A model generated the notes under the pieces. The model saw only the letters and a program-made list of their open reading frames with translations, was not told the origin of the DNA and made no database searches. Positions 25,858 to 35,070 of a DNA stretch of 64,000 bases are shown in pieces; position 1 is the stretch's first letter, and every line of letters starts with the position of its first letter. Where the stretch lies: assembly GCF_037201965.1 (NCBI RefSeq), contig NZ_CP147518.1:5945001-6009000 (forward strand), given 5' to 3'. The stretch is from Spirosoma sp. SC4-14 (GTDB lineage: Bacteria; Bacteroidota; Bacteroidia; Cytophagales; Spirosomataceae). The position numbers and the translations under genes are program-made.

Positions 25858-26069
25858 GTTATAAAAAAGCTCGTCGGCATTTGCGACGCACAAGACCGCA
25901 TAGCCTATTCCCAGAATCTTACCAACCCTTAAACTTAAAGGCCATTGCGGTCGGTTGACCCTAGTCAAATTGAGGTTATTTTCCCAAATTTGCCTAAAAA
26001 GTCTCCACTCAAAGGTAGCAGGTCCACCAGTTCGGTTGTACCGCCAGACTGTAGTTCAAAACAAATCAT

Positions 26070-26495
26070 ATGGAAGACAAAAAAGACCAAACCGACAACG
26101 CAACTCCCCCCATCGATACAACACCAAAGGTGACGGGAATTGGTGGCATTTTCTTTTTTTCAGACAATCTGCAGGCAACAAAAGAATGGTATGCTAAAAA
26201 TTTAGGGTTTGAAATCAATGCTTGGGGTTCGGCAAGTTTTGAATCCAGAGACATTGATAGACCAGACGAGATAAACTCCCTGCAATGGAGCCCTTTTAAA
26301 ACAGGAGACGATTATTTTTCTCCCTCCCAAAAAGATTTTATGATTAATTACCGGGTTCAGAACATTGAAGGACTTGTAAGTAAACTCAAAGAAAACGGGG
26401 TAACCATACTGGACAATATTACAACCTACGACTACGGTAAATTTGTCCATATTATGGACGCCGAGGGCAACAAGATTGAACTATGGGAGCCTTAA
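26070..26495 (+). CDS. VOC-family (glyoxalase/bleomycin-resistance fold) protein
   Basis: 141 aa. One VOC unit: GIGGIFFFSDNLQATKEWYAKNLGFE, then VQNIEGLVSKLKENGV and YGKFVHIMDAEGNKIELWEP with the C-terminal metal-ligand Glu. A polar 20-residue N-terminal extension precedes the fold. Substrate unknown; may be a dioxygenase, lyase or binding protein. Codon use looks more AT-rich than the neighbours, in keeping with the eroded DNA upstream, so recent acquisition is possible. Confidence 0.85.
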   Translation: MEDKKDQTDNATPPIDTTPKVTGIGGIFFFSDNLQATKEWYAKNLGFEINAWGSASFESRDIDRPDEINSLQWSPFKTGDDYFSPSQKDFMINYRVQNIEGLVSKLKENGVTILDNITTYDYGKFVHIMDAEGNKIELWEP

Positions 26496-26750
26496 TGGGA
26501 AAGACCTTCACCAATGGGGTTTGCGTGAGCAGATAGGTAATTTTGGCAGCCCCCCCATCCATACAAAATGCGCAACATGAGGCTACCAACCATCCAGGGA
26601 ACTGCTGCCTTTACAATGCTACCCCTTCGCAGGCCAAGGGGTGAATGGCAATTGTATCGTCGATAACTGCGATCCGTGGCTGTGATACGAGCCTCAAATC
26701 TCCTCCTTAACATTGCAGACGAGTATAGGGTTTATTTCATTATATTCAAT

Positions 26751-26786
26751 TATCTTTGCAACTAAGATATTTAGATACTAAGATAT
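26751..26786 (+). promoter_or_regulatory. marR-rph promoter with probable MarR operator
   Basis: TATCTTTG at 26751-26758 is the -7 element. TATCTT (26751-26756) and AAGATA (26764-26769) form an inverted repeat over it, and ACTAAGATAT occurs twice (26761-26770, 26777-26786). The ATG is at 26790. Overlap of promoter and repeats suits autorepression. The 294-bp spacer upstream (26496-26750) shows no gene. Confidence 0.55.
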
Positions 26787-26789
26787 ACA

Positions 26790-27242
26790 ATGGACAATGA
26801 TGCGATCAGATCCACAAGGAAACTTAGCCAACTTTATGCCTACACATCTATTCAGATGCACGAAGCCGTTGCCCGAAAGGCAGGACTTTCGGGTACTGAC
26901 CATAAATATCTGGGATTTTTGATCGAAAAAGGGCAGATGACAGCAGGCGAACTTGCCGCGTTAACCGGCTTAACAACCGGTGCTGTTACGGGGTTGATTG
27001 ACCGGTTTGAAAAAAAAAATCTGGTGAAACGGCGCTTTGCCGAAGACGACCGTCGGAAGGTGCTCATTGAGCCAATCACAGAAACGATAATGGCCCTCTT
27101 AGAACCGCTTTATCGGGAATTCCGAAGCAAGTCGGCACAACTTATTGGGGAATTCCCGGCCGAAGAGCGCAAAATTATCGAAACCTACTTCGTGAAAGCA
27201 ATTGATCTGATGAATGAGACAATTCAAAGAATGAAAGAGTGA
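26790..27242 (+). CDS. MarR-family transcriptional regulator
   Basis: 150 aa. Winged helix at about residues 35-105 (GLSGTDHKYLGFLIEKGQMTAGELAALTGLTTGAVTGLIDRFEKKNLVKRRFAEDDRRKV), flanked by dimerisation helices. It lies 62 nt upstream of the rifamycin-phosphotransferase-like gene in the same orientation and most likely represses it in response to a small molecule. The final codons and stop form the left arm of a hairpin. Confidence 0.92.
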   Translation: MDNDAIRSTRKLSQLYAYTSIQMHEAVARKAGLSGTDHKYLGFLIEKGQMTAGELAALTGLTTGAVTGLIDRFEKKNLVKRRFAEDDRRKVLIEPITETIMALLEPLYREFRSKSAQLIGEFPAEERKIIETYFVKAIDLMNETIQRMKE

Positions 27243-27281
27243 AAGACAATACGCTATTCACCTTTTCACTCCTTCATTCTT
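27227..27281. repeat. Inverted repeat between marR and rph-like gene
   Basis: AAGAATGAAAGAGTGAAA (27227-27244) pairs with 27264-27281, 17 Watson-Crick pairs and one G-U, loop 19 nt. The left arm encodes the last residues and stop of the MarR protein. It ends 23 nt before the next start codon, so it could modulate readthrough into that gene. Confidence 0.7.
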
Positions 27282-27304
27282 CCGCTCTTTGACTTATTGA
27301 CGCT

Positions 27305-29920
27305 ATGAATGCATACACACTTGATTTTCAATCTATAACCAAAACAGACCTAAGCCTTGTTGGCGGGAAAGCCGCGAACCTTGGTGAGTTATCCCGGATT
27401 GAGGGCATACAAGTGCCCGAAGGCTTTTGTGTAACAACGAAAGCCTATATCGACCTAATTGAGCAGAACGAAGCCATTCATTCACTACTCGATGAGTTGG
27501 CCATTCTGACACTAACTGATCAGAAAGCAATATGTGACACCAGCGCCAAAATCCGTACCGCTATCGAAAACATACCCATTTCTGAGCCCATAGTCGAAGC
27601 GATTGCGGAGTATCTCAAAAAGTTTGGCGACCAGGATGCCTACGCTGTTCGATCAAGTGCTACGGCCGAAGATTTGCCTACTGCTTCCTTTGCCGGTCAG
27701 CAGGATACGTATTTGAACATCGTCGGAAAAACTGCCATCCTACAGCACATTAGCCGGTGCTGGGCATCGCTGTTTACCGAGCGGGCTGTAATCTACCGCA
27801 TCCAAAACCACTTTGCCCACCGCAAAGTCCGGCTGGCGGTGGTGGTGCAAAAAATGGCATTTCCGCAGGTAGCAGGTATACTGTTTACCGCCGATCCCGT
27901 CACAGGAAACCGGAAGGTGGTATCCATCGACGCCAGTTTCGGTCTTGGCGAAGCGTTGGTCTCCGGTTTGGTCAATGCGGATACGTACAAAGTGCGTAAT
28001 GGCGAAATTATCGAAAAAAAGGTCTCTACCAAGAAACGGGCTATTTACGCCCTTAAAGCGGGCGGCACAACCGAACAGACAATTGAGCCAGAACGGCAAA
28101 ATCTTCAGACGCTGCCAGATAGCCAGCTTTTGCGGTTGGAACGCATCGGGCGAAAAATCGAAGCGCATTTCGGTCAGCCTCAGGACATTGAATGGTGTCT
28201 GACAGACGACACAATTTATATCGTCCAGAGTCGGCCAATCACAACACTATATCCCATTCCTGAAGCAACTGACGGTAAAAATCATGTCTATGTATCGGTT
28301 GGTCACCAGCAAATGATGACCGATGCGATGAAGCCCTTGGGCATATCGATGTGGCAGTTAACGGCGGGTCGACCGATGCCTACAGCGGGCGGACGGATGT
28401 TTGTGGATGTTGCCGATGATCTGGCATCACCGGTTAAACGAAACATGCTTATCAATGTTCTGGGCAAATCGGACCCGCTCATCAGAGACGCATTCATAAC
28501 GATTCTGGAGCGTGGCGATTTTATCAGATCGTTACCCGATGAGCAACAGGACCCGATTCCCGATAAAAGCAATCAGGGTCCACCGCCCGTCGATTATCAA
28601 ACCCTGGCGGATTACGATCCGGCTATTGTTTCGGAATTGATCGGGCGGAGTGAAGCATCAATAGCCGAGTTAAAACAGACTATTCAATCGAAATCAGGCA
28701 CAAACCTGATTGATTTTATTCAGGAAGCTACCCGGCAATTAAAAAGAGGGGTTGGTGATTCGCAAAGTTTTGGCGTAATCATGACGGCCATGAATGCATC
28801 CTCCTGGCTCAACGAACATATAGAGACGTGGCTGGGCGAAAAGGCGATAGCCGATATACTTACGCAATCGGTACCCAACAACATTACGTCGGAAATGGGG
28901 CTGGCACTGCTGGATGTGGCCGATGTGATTCGTCCTTATCCCGAAATAGTCGCGTATTTACAACAACGTAAAGGCAATACCTTTCTGAATGATCTGGGCA
29001 AGTTTAAGGGAGGCCATGAAGTTCAGAACGCTATCAATGCTTTTCTGAGCAAATATGGAATGCGCTGTGCGGGAGAAATCGACATTACGCGAACCCGCTG
29101 GAGCGAAAACCCAGCTACGCTTATACCCGTAATTCTCACCAACATTAAAAATTTCGAACCCGGCGAAAGCGGTCGAAAATTTGAGCGGGGTTTACAGGAA
29201 GCAATGGCCAAAAAGCAGGAGATTTTAGCCCGGCTGAAGCAACTGCCCGATGGAGAAGAAAAAGCCAGAGAGACTAGTCGAATGATCGATCTGGTTCGTA
29301 CTCTGGCCGGGTATCGCGAATACCCAAAATATGGCATCGTCAGTCGCTACTTCATATACAAGCAGGCATTACTGAACGAAGCCGAACGGCTTATACAGGC
29401 CAGAGTTATTGGCGAAAAAGACGATATTTATTACCTGACGTTCGAGGAACTGCGCGAAGTCATACGCACTCATACACTGGATTCTGAACTGATCAATCGT
29501 CGGAAAGAGGAGTTCAGGCATTATGAAAAACTAACTCCACCACGGGTGTTCACATCGGATGGCGAAATTCTTACCGGGCAGTACAACCGTGACAATCTCC
29601 CGGCTGGTGCTATTGTCGGTCTGGCCGTTTCGGCGGGTGTTATTGAAGGACGGGCGCGGGTTATTCTGAATATGGCAGATGCCGACCTGCAAGAAGGTGA
29701 TATACTGGTCACCCCCTTTACAGACCCGAGCTGGACACCTTTATTTGTAGCCATAAAAGGGCTGGTCACCGAAGTTGGTGGCCTGATGACGCATGGAGCC
29801 GTTATTGCCCGTGAATATGGCTTACCTGCGGTAGTTGGCGTAGACAAAGCAACCAGGCTTATCAGAGACGGGCAACGAATCCGTGTGCATGGCACCGAAG
29901 GGTATATAGAAATCCTATAA
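27305..29920 (+). CDS. rph: Rifamycin-phosphotransferase / PEP-synthase-like enzyme
   Basis: 871 aa; RPH enzymes are about 865, PEP synthases about 790. ATP-grasp domain 1-315 (LVGGKAANLGEL, AVRSSATAEDLPTASFAGQQDT, QDIEWCL). The middle region opens with VSVGHQQMMTDAMKPLG, the start of the rifampicin-binding domain in RPH. The C-terminal phosphohistidine domain has EVGGLMTHGAVIAREYG with His830 (Listeria RPH uses His825), where PEP synthase would have a Cys-His. It transfers the beta-phosphate of ATP to rifamycin in known members. MarR regulator upstream. A PEP-synthase-like role is the alternative. Confidence 0.82.
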   Translation: MNAYTLDFQSITKTDLSLVGGKAANLGELSRIEGIQVPEGFCVTTKAYIDLIEQNEAIHSLLDELAILTLTDQKAICDTSAKIRTAIENIPISEPIVEAIAEYLKKFGDQDAYAVRSSATAEDLPTASFAGQQDTYLNIVGKTAILQHISRCWASLFTERAVIYRIQNHFAHRKVRLAVVVQKMAFPQVAGILFTADPVTGNRKVVSIDASFGLGEALVSGLVNADTYKVRNGEIIEKKVSTKKRAIYALKAGGTTEQTIEPERQNLQTLPDSQLLRLERIGRKIEAHFGQPQDIEWCLTDDTIYIVQSRPITTLYPIPEATDGKNHVYVSVGHQQMMTDAMKPLGISMWQLTAGRPMPTAGGRMFVDVADDLASPVKRNMLINVLGKSDPLIRDAFITILERGDFIRSLPDEQQDPIPDKSNQGPPPVDYQTLADYDPAIVSELIGRSEASIAELKQTIQSKSGTNLIDFIQEATRQLKRGVGDSQSFGVIMTAMNASSWLNEHIETWLGEKAIADILTQSVPNNITSEMGLALLDVADVIRPYPEIVAYLQQRKGNTFLNDLGKFKGGHEVQNAINAFLSKYGMRCAGEIDITRTRWSENPATLIPVILTNIKNFEPGESGRKFERGLQEAMAKKQEILARLKQLPDGEEKARETSRMIDLVRTLAGYREYPKYGIVSRYFIYKQALLNEAERLIQARVIGEKDDIYYLTFEELREVIRTHTLDSELINRRKEEFRHYEKLTPPRVFTSDGEILTGQYNRDNLPAGAIVGLAVSAGVIEGRARVILNMADADLQEGDILVTPFTDPSWTPLFVAIKGLVTEVGGLMTHGAVIAREYGLPAVVGVDKATRLIRDGQRIRVHGTEGYIEIL

Positions 29921-29977
29921 ACACAGGGTTACACCGTCGTATTGACATAGACTTAAGCCAGCTATTTTCCCGAGCGT

Positions 29978-31297
29978 TCAATGCCCAGTCGTTAGAGCCA
30001 ACACACAAAACACATCGACCACCCACAGTCCTAACGGAACTTCGCGGCTCTTGCCAACGGCAAGTTTAATGACCGTCCACGACAAAAATCCCCAAATCAG
30101 ACCCTGTGTGATCGAGTAACTGAACGGAATCAGAACCAGCGCCAAAAACGCAGGCAAGGCATCATCGAGCTGGCCCCAGGCAATGCGTGTAACGGGCTTC
30201 ATCATAAAGGCACCTACCAAAACCAGCGCCGGAGCCGTTGCAATAGCCGGAATAACCGATAGCAACGGCGATAAAAACAGAAACGGCAGAAAACAACTGC
30301 CTGCTACGATAGCGGTTAAGCCCGTTCGCCCGCCCTGCGCTATACCGACGGCCGATTCGATATAGGCCGTTCCGGGGCTGGTTCCCAGCACTCCCGCCAG
30401 CGTAGTCGATACAGCATCGGTCAGCAACGAACGGTTCAGGTTGCGGGGTTGCCCATCGGCCCCCTGCAACCCACCCGCTTCGGCAACGCCGACAAACGTC
30501 GATAGGCTATCGAACAGATCGGTGAAGGCAAACGCGAAAATAACTGGCCACAACGACCACGACAGGGAGTTCGCCAGATCCAGTTTACCGATCAGCGAAA
30601 AATCTGGAGCGGCCCAAAACCCCTGAATGTTCACCAGCGTTTTCTGCCCGAAATTAACGGCCGATGCATCACCCCAATATCGGCCAATGGGCCAGGCAGC
30701 CAGGGTAGTCAGAACTATGCCAATAATAATAGCCCCTGGCACATCTTTCACAACCAGTATGCTGGTTAGCAATAACCCAAATACAAATGTCAGCACAATT
30801 GGGTCGCTCAGATGAGCGACACTAACTAATGTGGCCGGATTAGCAATGATGAATTTGGCATTTTCGAAGCCAATCAGGGTAATAAACAATCCGATGCCTG
30901 CCGAAACTGCATACCGGATCGGTAGCGGAATAATCCGCACAATGGCCGATCGAACGTTCAGAACAGATAGCAACAAGAACAGAACACCCGCCCAGAACAC
31001 AGCTCCCAGCGCAATTTCGGGCGTTAACCCCATGCCTTTAACCGCCGTAAAAGTAAAGAATGCGTTCAGGCCCATTCCGGGGGCTACCACTATCGGATTC
31101 CGGGCATAGAGCCCCATCATCAGACTACAGAAAAAAGAAAGCAGGACTGTAGCCGTCAGAACACCACTAAACGGCAACCCCGCCTGACTCAAAATAGACG
31201 GATTCACGACGATAATATACATCGTTGCCAGAAAGGTGGACACGCCGGCAAGAACTTCGGTACGGCGGGAAGCAGGAAACGTATCGTTTTCAGCCAT
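29978..31297 (-). CDS. NCS2-family purine permease (AzgA/PbuG-like)
   Basis: 439 aa with about 12-14 membrane segments. RTEVLAGVSTFLATMYIIVVNP at the N-terminus and GMGLNAFFTFT, FAFTDLFDSLSTFVGVAE and SPGTAYIESAVGIAQGGRTGLTA are AzgA-group motifs, pointing to hypoxanthine/guanine/adenine proton symport rather than uracil. Inner membrane. Located downstream of nagB on the same strand, with a hairpin between. Confidence 0.92.
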   Translation of the reverse strand: MAENDTFPASRRTEVLAGVSTFLATMYIIVVNPSILSQAGLPFSGVLTATVLLSFFCSLMMGLYARNPIVVAPGMGLNAFFTFTAVKGMGLTPEIALGAVFWAGVLFLLLSVLNVRSAIVRIIPLPIRYAVSAGIGLFITLIGFENAKFIIANPATLVSVAHLSDPIVLTFVFGLLLTSILVVKDVPGAIIIGIVLTTLAAWPIGRYWGDASAVNFGQKTLVNIQGFWAAPDFSLIGKLDLANSLSWSLWPVIFAFAFTDLFDSLSTFVGVAEAGGLQGADGQPRNLNRSLLTDAVSTTLAGVLGTSPGTAYIESAVGIAQGGRTGLTAIVAGSCFLPFLFLSPLLSVIPAIATAPALVLVGAFMMKPVTRIAWGQLDDALPAFLALVLIPFSYSITQGLIWGFLSWTVIKLAVGKSREVPLGLWVVDVFCVLALTTGH

Positions 31298-31410
31298 TCA
31301 GTTTATCAGGTTGTCATTGATTGCTGAACATACAACGATTGCCGAACAATGCCAATGACAGACCATAATTTACCAACAGATTTCAACAGTCTGAAAAGCT
31401 CAAAACCTTT

Positions 31411-31459
31411 GCCCTTCTACCTTTGACAGCATTTTGACCTTTGTCACAGGTAGAAGGGC
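31411..31459 (-). terminator. Hairpin after nagB
   Basis: GCCCTTCTACCT (31411-31422) pairs perfectly with AGGTAGAAGGGC (31448-31459), 12 bp with a 25-nt loop, directly downstream of the minus-strand nagB-type gene. Confidence 0.65.
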
Positions 31460-31468
31460 TGTACTTGC

Positions 31469-32194
31469 TCAGGAAACCAGGCTACCAGCGGCTGCATCGA
31501 CCCATACGTGGGCATTGGGCCGGGTTTGAATAATGCTGGCCGGAACCTCTTCGGTAATAGGCCCGGTGAGCGCCTGACGGAGTATCGACGCTTTTTTCTC
31601 ACCACTCACCAGCAGAATCACATCCCGTGCTTCGGCCAGATGGCGCAATCCGATCGTAATGCCTTTGGTCAGTTCGGTTTGCGACGTAAAATATTTTTGC
31701 CCAACCGTCTTTGTACTCTCAGCCAATTCGACCACATGGCAACCCAGGTTAAACGGCGTACCCGGCTCATTGAGGGCAATATGGCCGTTCATGCCCATAC
31801 CCACCAGCAGGAGATCTAATCCGCCTTTCGAGCGAATAACCGCATCGATTCGTTTACATTCAGTGGCTAGGTCGTCGGCTTTGGCATCAAAAACATGAAT
31901 TTGGTCCGGGCGTAGATGCAAAGGATTAAATAAGTCGCGGTAGACGTAATACGAACAGCTACCGGCATCGTCGGGACCAAAACCAACCCACTCGTCCAGG
32001 CCAACAAACGTACATTGGCTAATGTCGACCTTACCAGCCTGCACCAGTGCTACGAACCGGTGATAGGTTTCGATCGGGGTATCGCCCGATGCCAGACAAA
32101 GGAGCGAATCGGGCTTTTGATTAATCTTTTTGGCAATGTATTCGGCAGTAAACTGAGAAAGTGTATTATGATCAGCAAATTTTTTAAGATTCAT
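31469..32194 (-). CDS. nagB: Glucosamine/galactosamine-6-phosphate deaminase-like protein
   Basis: 241 aa, NagB/RpiA/6-phosphogluconolactonase fold. LCLASGDTPIETY (phosphate loop), FVGLDEWVGF with catalytic Asp/Glu, LLVGMGMNGHIALNEPGTPF with the catalytic His, and ITIGLRHLAEA are conserved. The LDEW variant resembles AgaI-type deaminases more than classical NagB (MDEY), so galactosamine-6-phosphate is an alternative substrate. Releases ammonium and a hexulose 6-phosphate. No other amino-sugar genes nearby. Confidence 0.88.
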   Translation of the reverse strand: MNLKKFADHNTLSQFTAEYIAKKINQKPDSLLCLASGDTPIETYHRFVALVQAGKVDISQCTFVGLDEWVGFGPDDAGSCSYYVYRDLFNPLHLRPDQIHVFDAKADDLATECKRIDAVIRSKGGLDLLLVGMGMNGHIALNEPGTPFNLGCHVVELAESTKTVGQKYFTSQTELTKGITIGLRHLAEARDVILLVSGEKKASILRQALTGPITEEVPASIIQTRPNAHVWVDAAAGSLVS

Positions 32195-32215
32195 AAGGGG
32201 ATTTAGGAGAAGTTG

Positions 32216-32293
32216 GTTTAGGGTTTTCAGTTTACGGTTACTCTGCCCATTGGTCTTCTATAGCGGAGCGACCGAAAACTAAAAACCCTAAAC
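32216..32293. repeat. Intergenic inverted repeat after phoD
   Basis: Left arm 32216-32238 and right arm 32271-32293 pair at 21 of 23 positions (GTTTAGGGTTTTCAG words). Located downstream of the minus-strand phoD-type gene and upstream of nagB. Confidence 0.7.
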
Positions 32294-32307
32294 TGAATAG
32301 TCTTTAC

Positions 32308-33660
32308 TCATTGCAATTCGCTGGCCCGTATGTCGCGGCTCCAGCGTTCGGCACCTTTCTGATCGTAGACTTTTATGTTCAGCAGCCGGTCTTTCAGTGG
32401 TCCGCTCACGCTTAGAATGCCAAAATTACGATCGTTTACCAGTGTTCCGTCTACATAACTCGCCTGTTTTACCTCCTCGGCCAGCGCGGGAGCGGGCGAG
32501 GAGGTCAGCGGAGAAATCGTCAGGTCATAGAGCGGATAAGTACCCGACCGGTCGAGCTTGTGCAAAATGGAGTGGTGCCGGTCGCCGGTAATAAACAATA
32601 CCCCCGGAATCTTCGCATCGGTAATAGCTTTAAACAGTTTCTCGCGTTCGGTGCCGTAGACGGCATAGTTTTCAAAGATTTTCGCCGGGTTAACGATCTG
32701 CCCTCCCGTGACGATAAACTTGAACGAAGCTTTACTGAATGTAAGCGCATCCAGCAACCATTGTAGTTGCTTATCACCGAAATAAGCTTTGCCAGGGCCA
32801 TCGGCCATTTTATCCGGTGCGCGAAAAGTGCGATCGTCAAGCAGAAAAAACTGGCAGTCGTTCCAAAAGAAAGTGCCCGTACACCCTTCAGGAAAAATGT
32901 AGTTCGGATTTGCCCAAAAGAGTTTAAAGGCATCCAGCGTAACCGATTTCAGCCAATATGACCGATCTGAATCATCAGGACCATAGTCATGATCGTCCCA
33001 GATAGCGTAATTATGAGCCGACGCCAGCAACGGCTGCATTTCGGGTAGTGACCGCGTATGCGTATAACGCTTCAACACGCCCGTGCGGCTGTTCCAGTCC
33101 ACTTCGCGAGTATACGTATTGTCGCCGGTCCAGATCATAAAATCGGGTTTCTGAGCAGCCAGCGTCGTAAAGATTTCGTAGCCACCTCCATAGGGTTTAC
33201 CGGGCCGGTCAGTGCCCTCCTCGTTGACGTAGGTGCAGCTTCCGACGGCGAAATGAAAAGCCGGGGGGTCGGTCCGCCACTGCCACAGGTTTTGGGTTTG
33301 AAACTGGGTCGGGTAAGGCAGGCTCACCTTTCTGCCCTCGATCAACAGATCGTACTCGTATTTTTTTCCGGGTTCCACCTGATTGGCGAGCAGGTGGGCT
33401 GTAAAAGCCGCTTTCTGATTGGTTTGAACTTCGTTGGTCAGATAAGCAGGGGTTGCTTTTCCGGCTTCATGATAGCTAATCTGCACCCTGGCAGGCCGGT
33501 TGGTTTGCGCCCAGAGCATCACCTCCCGCATGTCGGAATAGCCTACCATTGGCCCCGACTGAAGCGGGCTGGCAGCAACAGGGGTTTTGGCCGATTGAGC
33601 AACCAATAGCAACGGATTGACAAACAGCCATAACAAGAGTACGCAGCGAATATTGTACAT
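32308..33660 (-). CDS. phoD: PhoD-like alkaline phosphatase D
   Basis: 450 aa from the ATG at 33660, giving signal peptide MYNIRCVLLLWLFVNPLLLVAQS; a longer reading would run into lysA. N-terminal PhoD-N Ig-like domain about 35-130, then metallophosphoesterase core: FHFAVGSC, WTGDNTYTREVDW, IWDDHDYGPDDSD, LDDRTFR and ITGDRHHS. Secreted phosphodi- or monoesterase of the PhoD family, Ca/Fe-dependent in characterised members. Divergent from lysA across 42 bp. Confidence 0.9.
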   Translation of the reverse strand: MYNIRCVLLLWLFVNPLLLVAQSAKTPVAASPLQSGPMVGYSDMREVMLWAQTNRPARVQISYHEAGKATPAYLTNEVQTNQKAAFTAHLLANQVEPGKKYEYDLLIEGRKVSLPYPTQFQTQNLWQWRTDPPAFHFAVGSCTYVNEEGTDRPGKPYGGGYEIFTTLAAQKPDFMIWTGDNTYTREVDWNSRTGVLKRYTHTRSLPEMQPLLASAHNYAIWDDHDYGPDDSDRSYWLKSVTLDAFKLFWANPNYIFPEGCTGTFFWNDCQFFLLDDRTFRAPDKMADGPGKAYFGDKQLQWLLDALTFSKASFKFIVTGGQIVNPAKIFENYAVYGTEREKLFKAITDAKIPGVLFITGDRHHSILHKLDRSGTYPLYDLTISPLTSSPAPALAEEVKQASYVDGTLVNDRNFGILSVSGPLKDRLLNIKVYDQKGAERWSRDIRASELQ

Positions 33661-33675
33661 AGCAGAAAGATGGCG

Positions 33676-33683
33676 TAATTTTG
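33676..33683 (+). promoter_or_regulatory. lysA -7 element
   Basis: TAATTTTG fits TAnnTTTG and ends 19 nt before the lysA ATG. Confidence 0.55.
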
Positions 33684-33702
33684 CGGCTCGTTTACAGAAA
33701 CC

Positions 33703-34965
33703 ATGCACGTAAAAGACCGCAACTATCAGATTCAGGGTGTCGATGTACTGGCGATTGCCGACCAATTCGGATTACCATTGTACGTATACGACGCAGACAA
33801 AATTATCGAAAAAATTGGCTTGCTCCGGTCATCTTTTGCCGGGGTCAACCTAAAGATAAAGTATGCGGCCAAAGCTCTGACAAATGTATCGATTCTAAAA
33901 TTGATGCGTCAGCAGGGTGTTGAAATGGATTCGGTTTCGGTCAACGAAGCGCGCATGGGCCTGCTGGCCGGTTTCGATCCTGGTCAGATTATGTTTACGC
34001 CCAGTGGTGTGTCGTTCGATGAGATTCGGGAGGCCGTTGAAATGGGGCTGCAACTCAATGTCGACAGCCTGTCGTTGCTCGAATGGGTTGGTCGTACCTA
34101 TGGCTCGTCGGTTCCGGTCAGCATTCGGATCAACCCGCACATTGCCGAAGGCGGAAACATTAAAATTTCGACTGGCCACGCCGATTCGAAGTTTGGCATT
34201 TCGATTCTCCAGCGCCCCGAAATCAGGGCAATGGTAGAGCGGTACCAGCTTCTGGTGGCAGGTCTGCACATCCATACGGGTTCAGATTTCAAGAATGCCA
34301 ATGCGTTTTTGCGCGGTGCTGAAGTGTTATTCGATCTGGCCAGCGACTATCCAGACCTAAAATTTATTGATTTCGGGAGCGGTTTCAAAGTGGCGTATAA
34401 AGCGGGCGATCATATTACCGATGTTGTTGACCTGGGCCGAAAAGTATCCGAAACGTTCAAAAGTTTTTGTCAGCAATATGGGCGGGAACTGGAACTCTGG
34501 TTCGAACCGGGCAAGTTTCTGGTCAGCGAAAGCGGTCATCTGCTGGTTCGTACGAATATTGTTAAAGAAAACCCGTCGCGTACGTTCGTAGCAGTAGACT
34601 CAGGGCTGAACCACCTTATTCGGCCAATGATGTATGATGCCTACCACGACATTAAAAACGTGTCGAATCCACTGGGCGACGAGAAAACGTATACGGTGGT
34701 GGGCTATATCTGCGAAACCGATACGTTTGCGACCGATCGCGATCTGCCGGAAGTACGTCCGGGCGACGTATTATCGCTCGAAAATGCCGGTGCTTATGGC
34801 TTCAGCATGGCTTCGAACTATAATGCCCGGCTGCGACCTGCCGAAGTACTCGTCTATGAAGGCACTCCCTACCTGATCCGCCAGCGTGAAACCTTCGAAG
34901 ACCTGCTGCGGGGTCAGGTCGATGTTCCAGTATTGAATTCGGAAATAATTGAGCAACAAGTATAG
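33703..34965 (+). CDS. lysA: Diaminopimelate decarboxylase
   Basis: 420 aa, fold-type III PLP enzyme. The PLP lysine is in KYAAKALTN, the stacking His in GLHIHTGSD, and the C-terminal domain carries GYICETDTFA (active-site Cys and following Glu) and ENAGAYGFSMASNYN. Last step of lysine synthesis, meso-DAP to L-lysine. The phosphate loop reads DFGSGF instead of the common GGGF, an acceptable variant. Confidence 0.94.
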   Translation: MHVKDRNYQIQGVDVLAIADQFGLPLYVYDADKIIEKIGLLRSSFAGVNLKIKYAAKALTNVSILKLMRQQGVEMDSVSVNEARMGLLAGFDPGQIMFTPSGVSFDEIREAVEMGLQLNVDSLSLLEWVGRTYGSSVPVSIRINPHIAEGGNIKISTGHADSKFGISILQRPEIRAMVERYQLLVAGLHIHTGSDFKNANAFLRGAEVLFDLASDYPDLKFIDFGSGFKVAYKAGDHITDVVDLGRKVSETFKSFCQQYGRELELWFEPGKFLVSESGHLLVRTNIVKENPSRTFVAVDSGLNHLIRPMMYDAYHDIKNVSNPLGDEKTYTVVGYICETDTFATDRDLPEVRPGDVLSLENAGAYGFSMASNYNARLRPAEVLVYEGTPYLIRQRETFEDLLRGQVDVPVLNSEIIEQQV

Positions 34966-34970
34966 GCATG

Positions 34971-35044
34971 GTTTATAGTTTATGGTTGCTTTGCCTAGTA
35001 GAATCACTCTGATGCAGAGCAACCATAGACAATAAACTATAAAC
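34971..35044. repeat. Intergenic inverted repeat between lysA and yebC
   Basis: GTTTATAGTTTA (34971-34982) pairs with 35033-35044 and TATGGTTGCT (34981-34990) with 35018-35027, one small bulge. A third related word (CCATAAACC) follows at 35059-35067. Member of the intergenic hairpin family. Confidence 0.7.
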
Positions 35045-35070
35045 TGTACTACCACAAACCATAAACCAAA

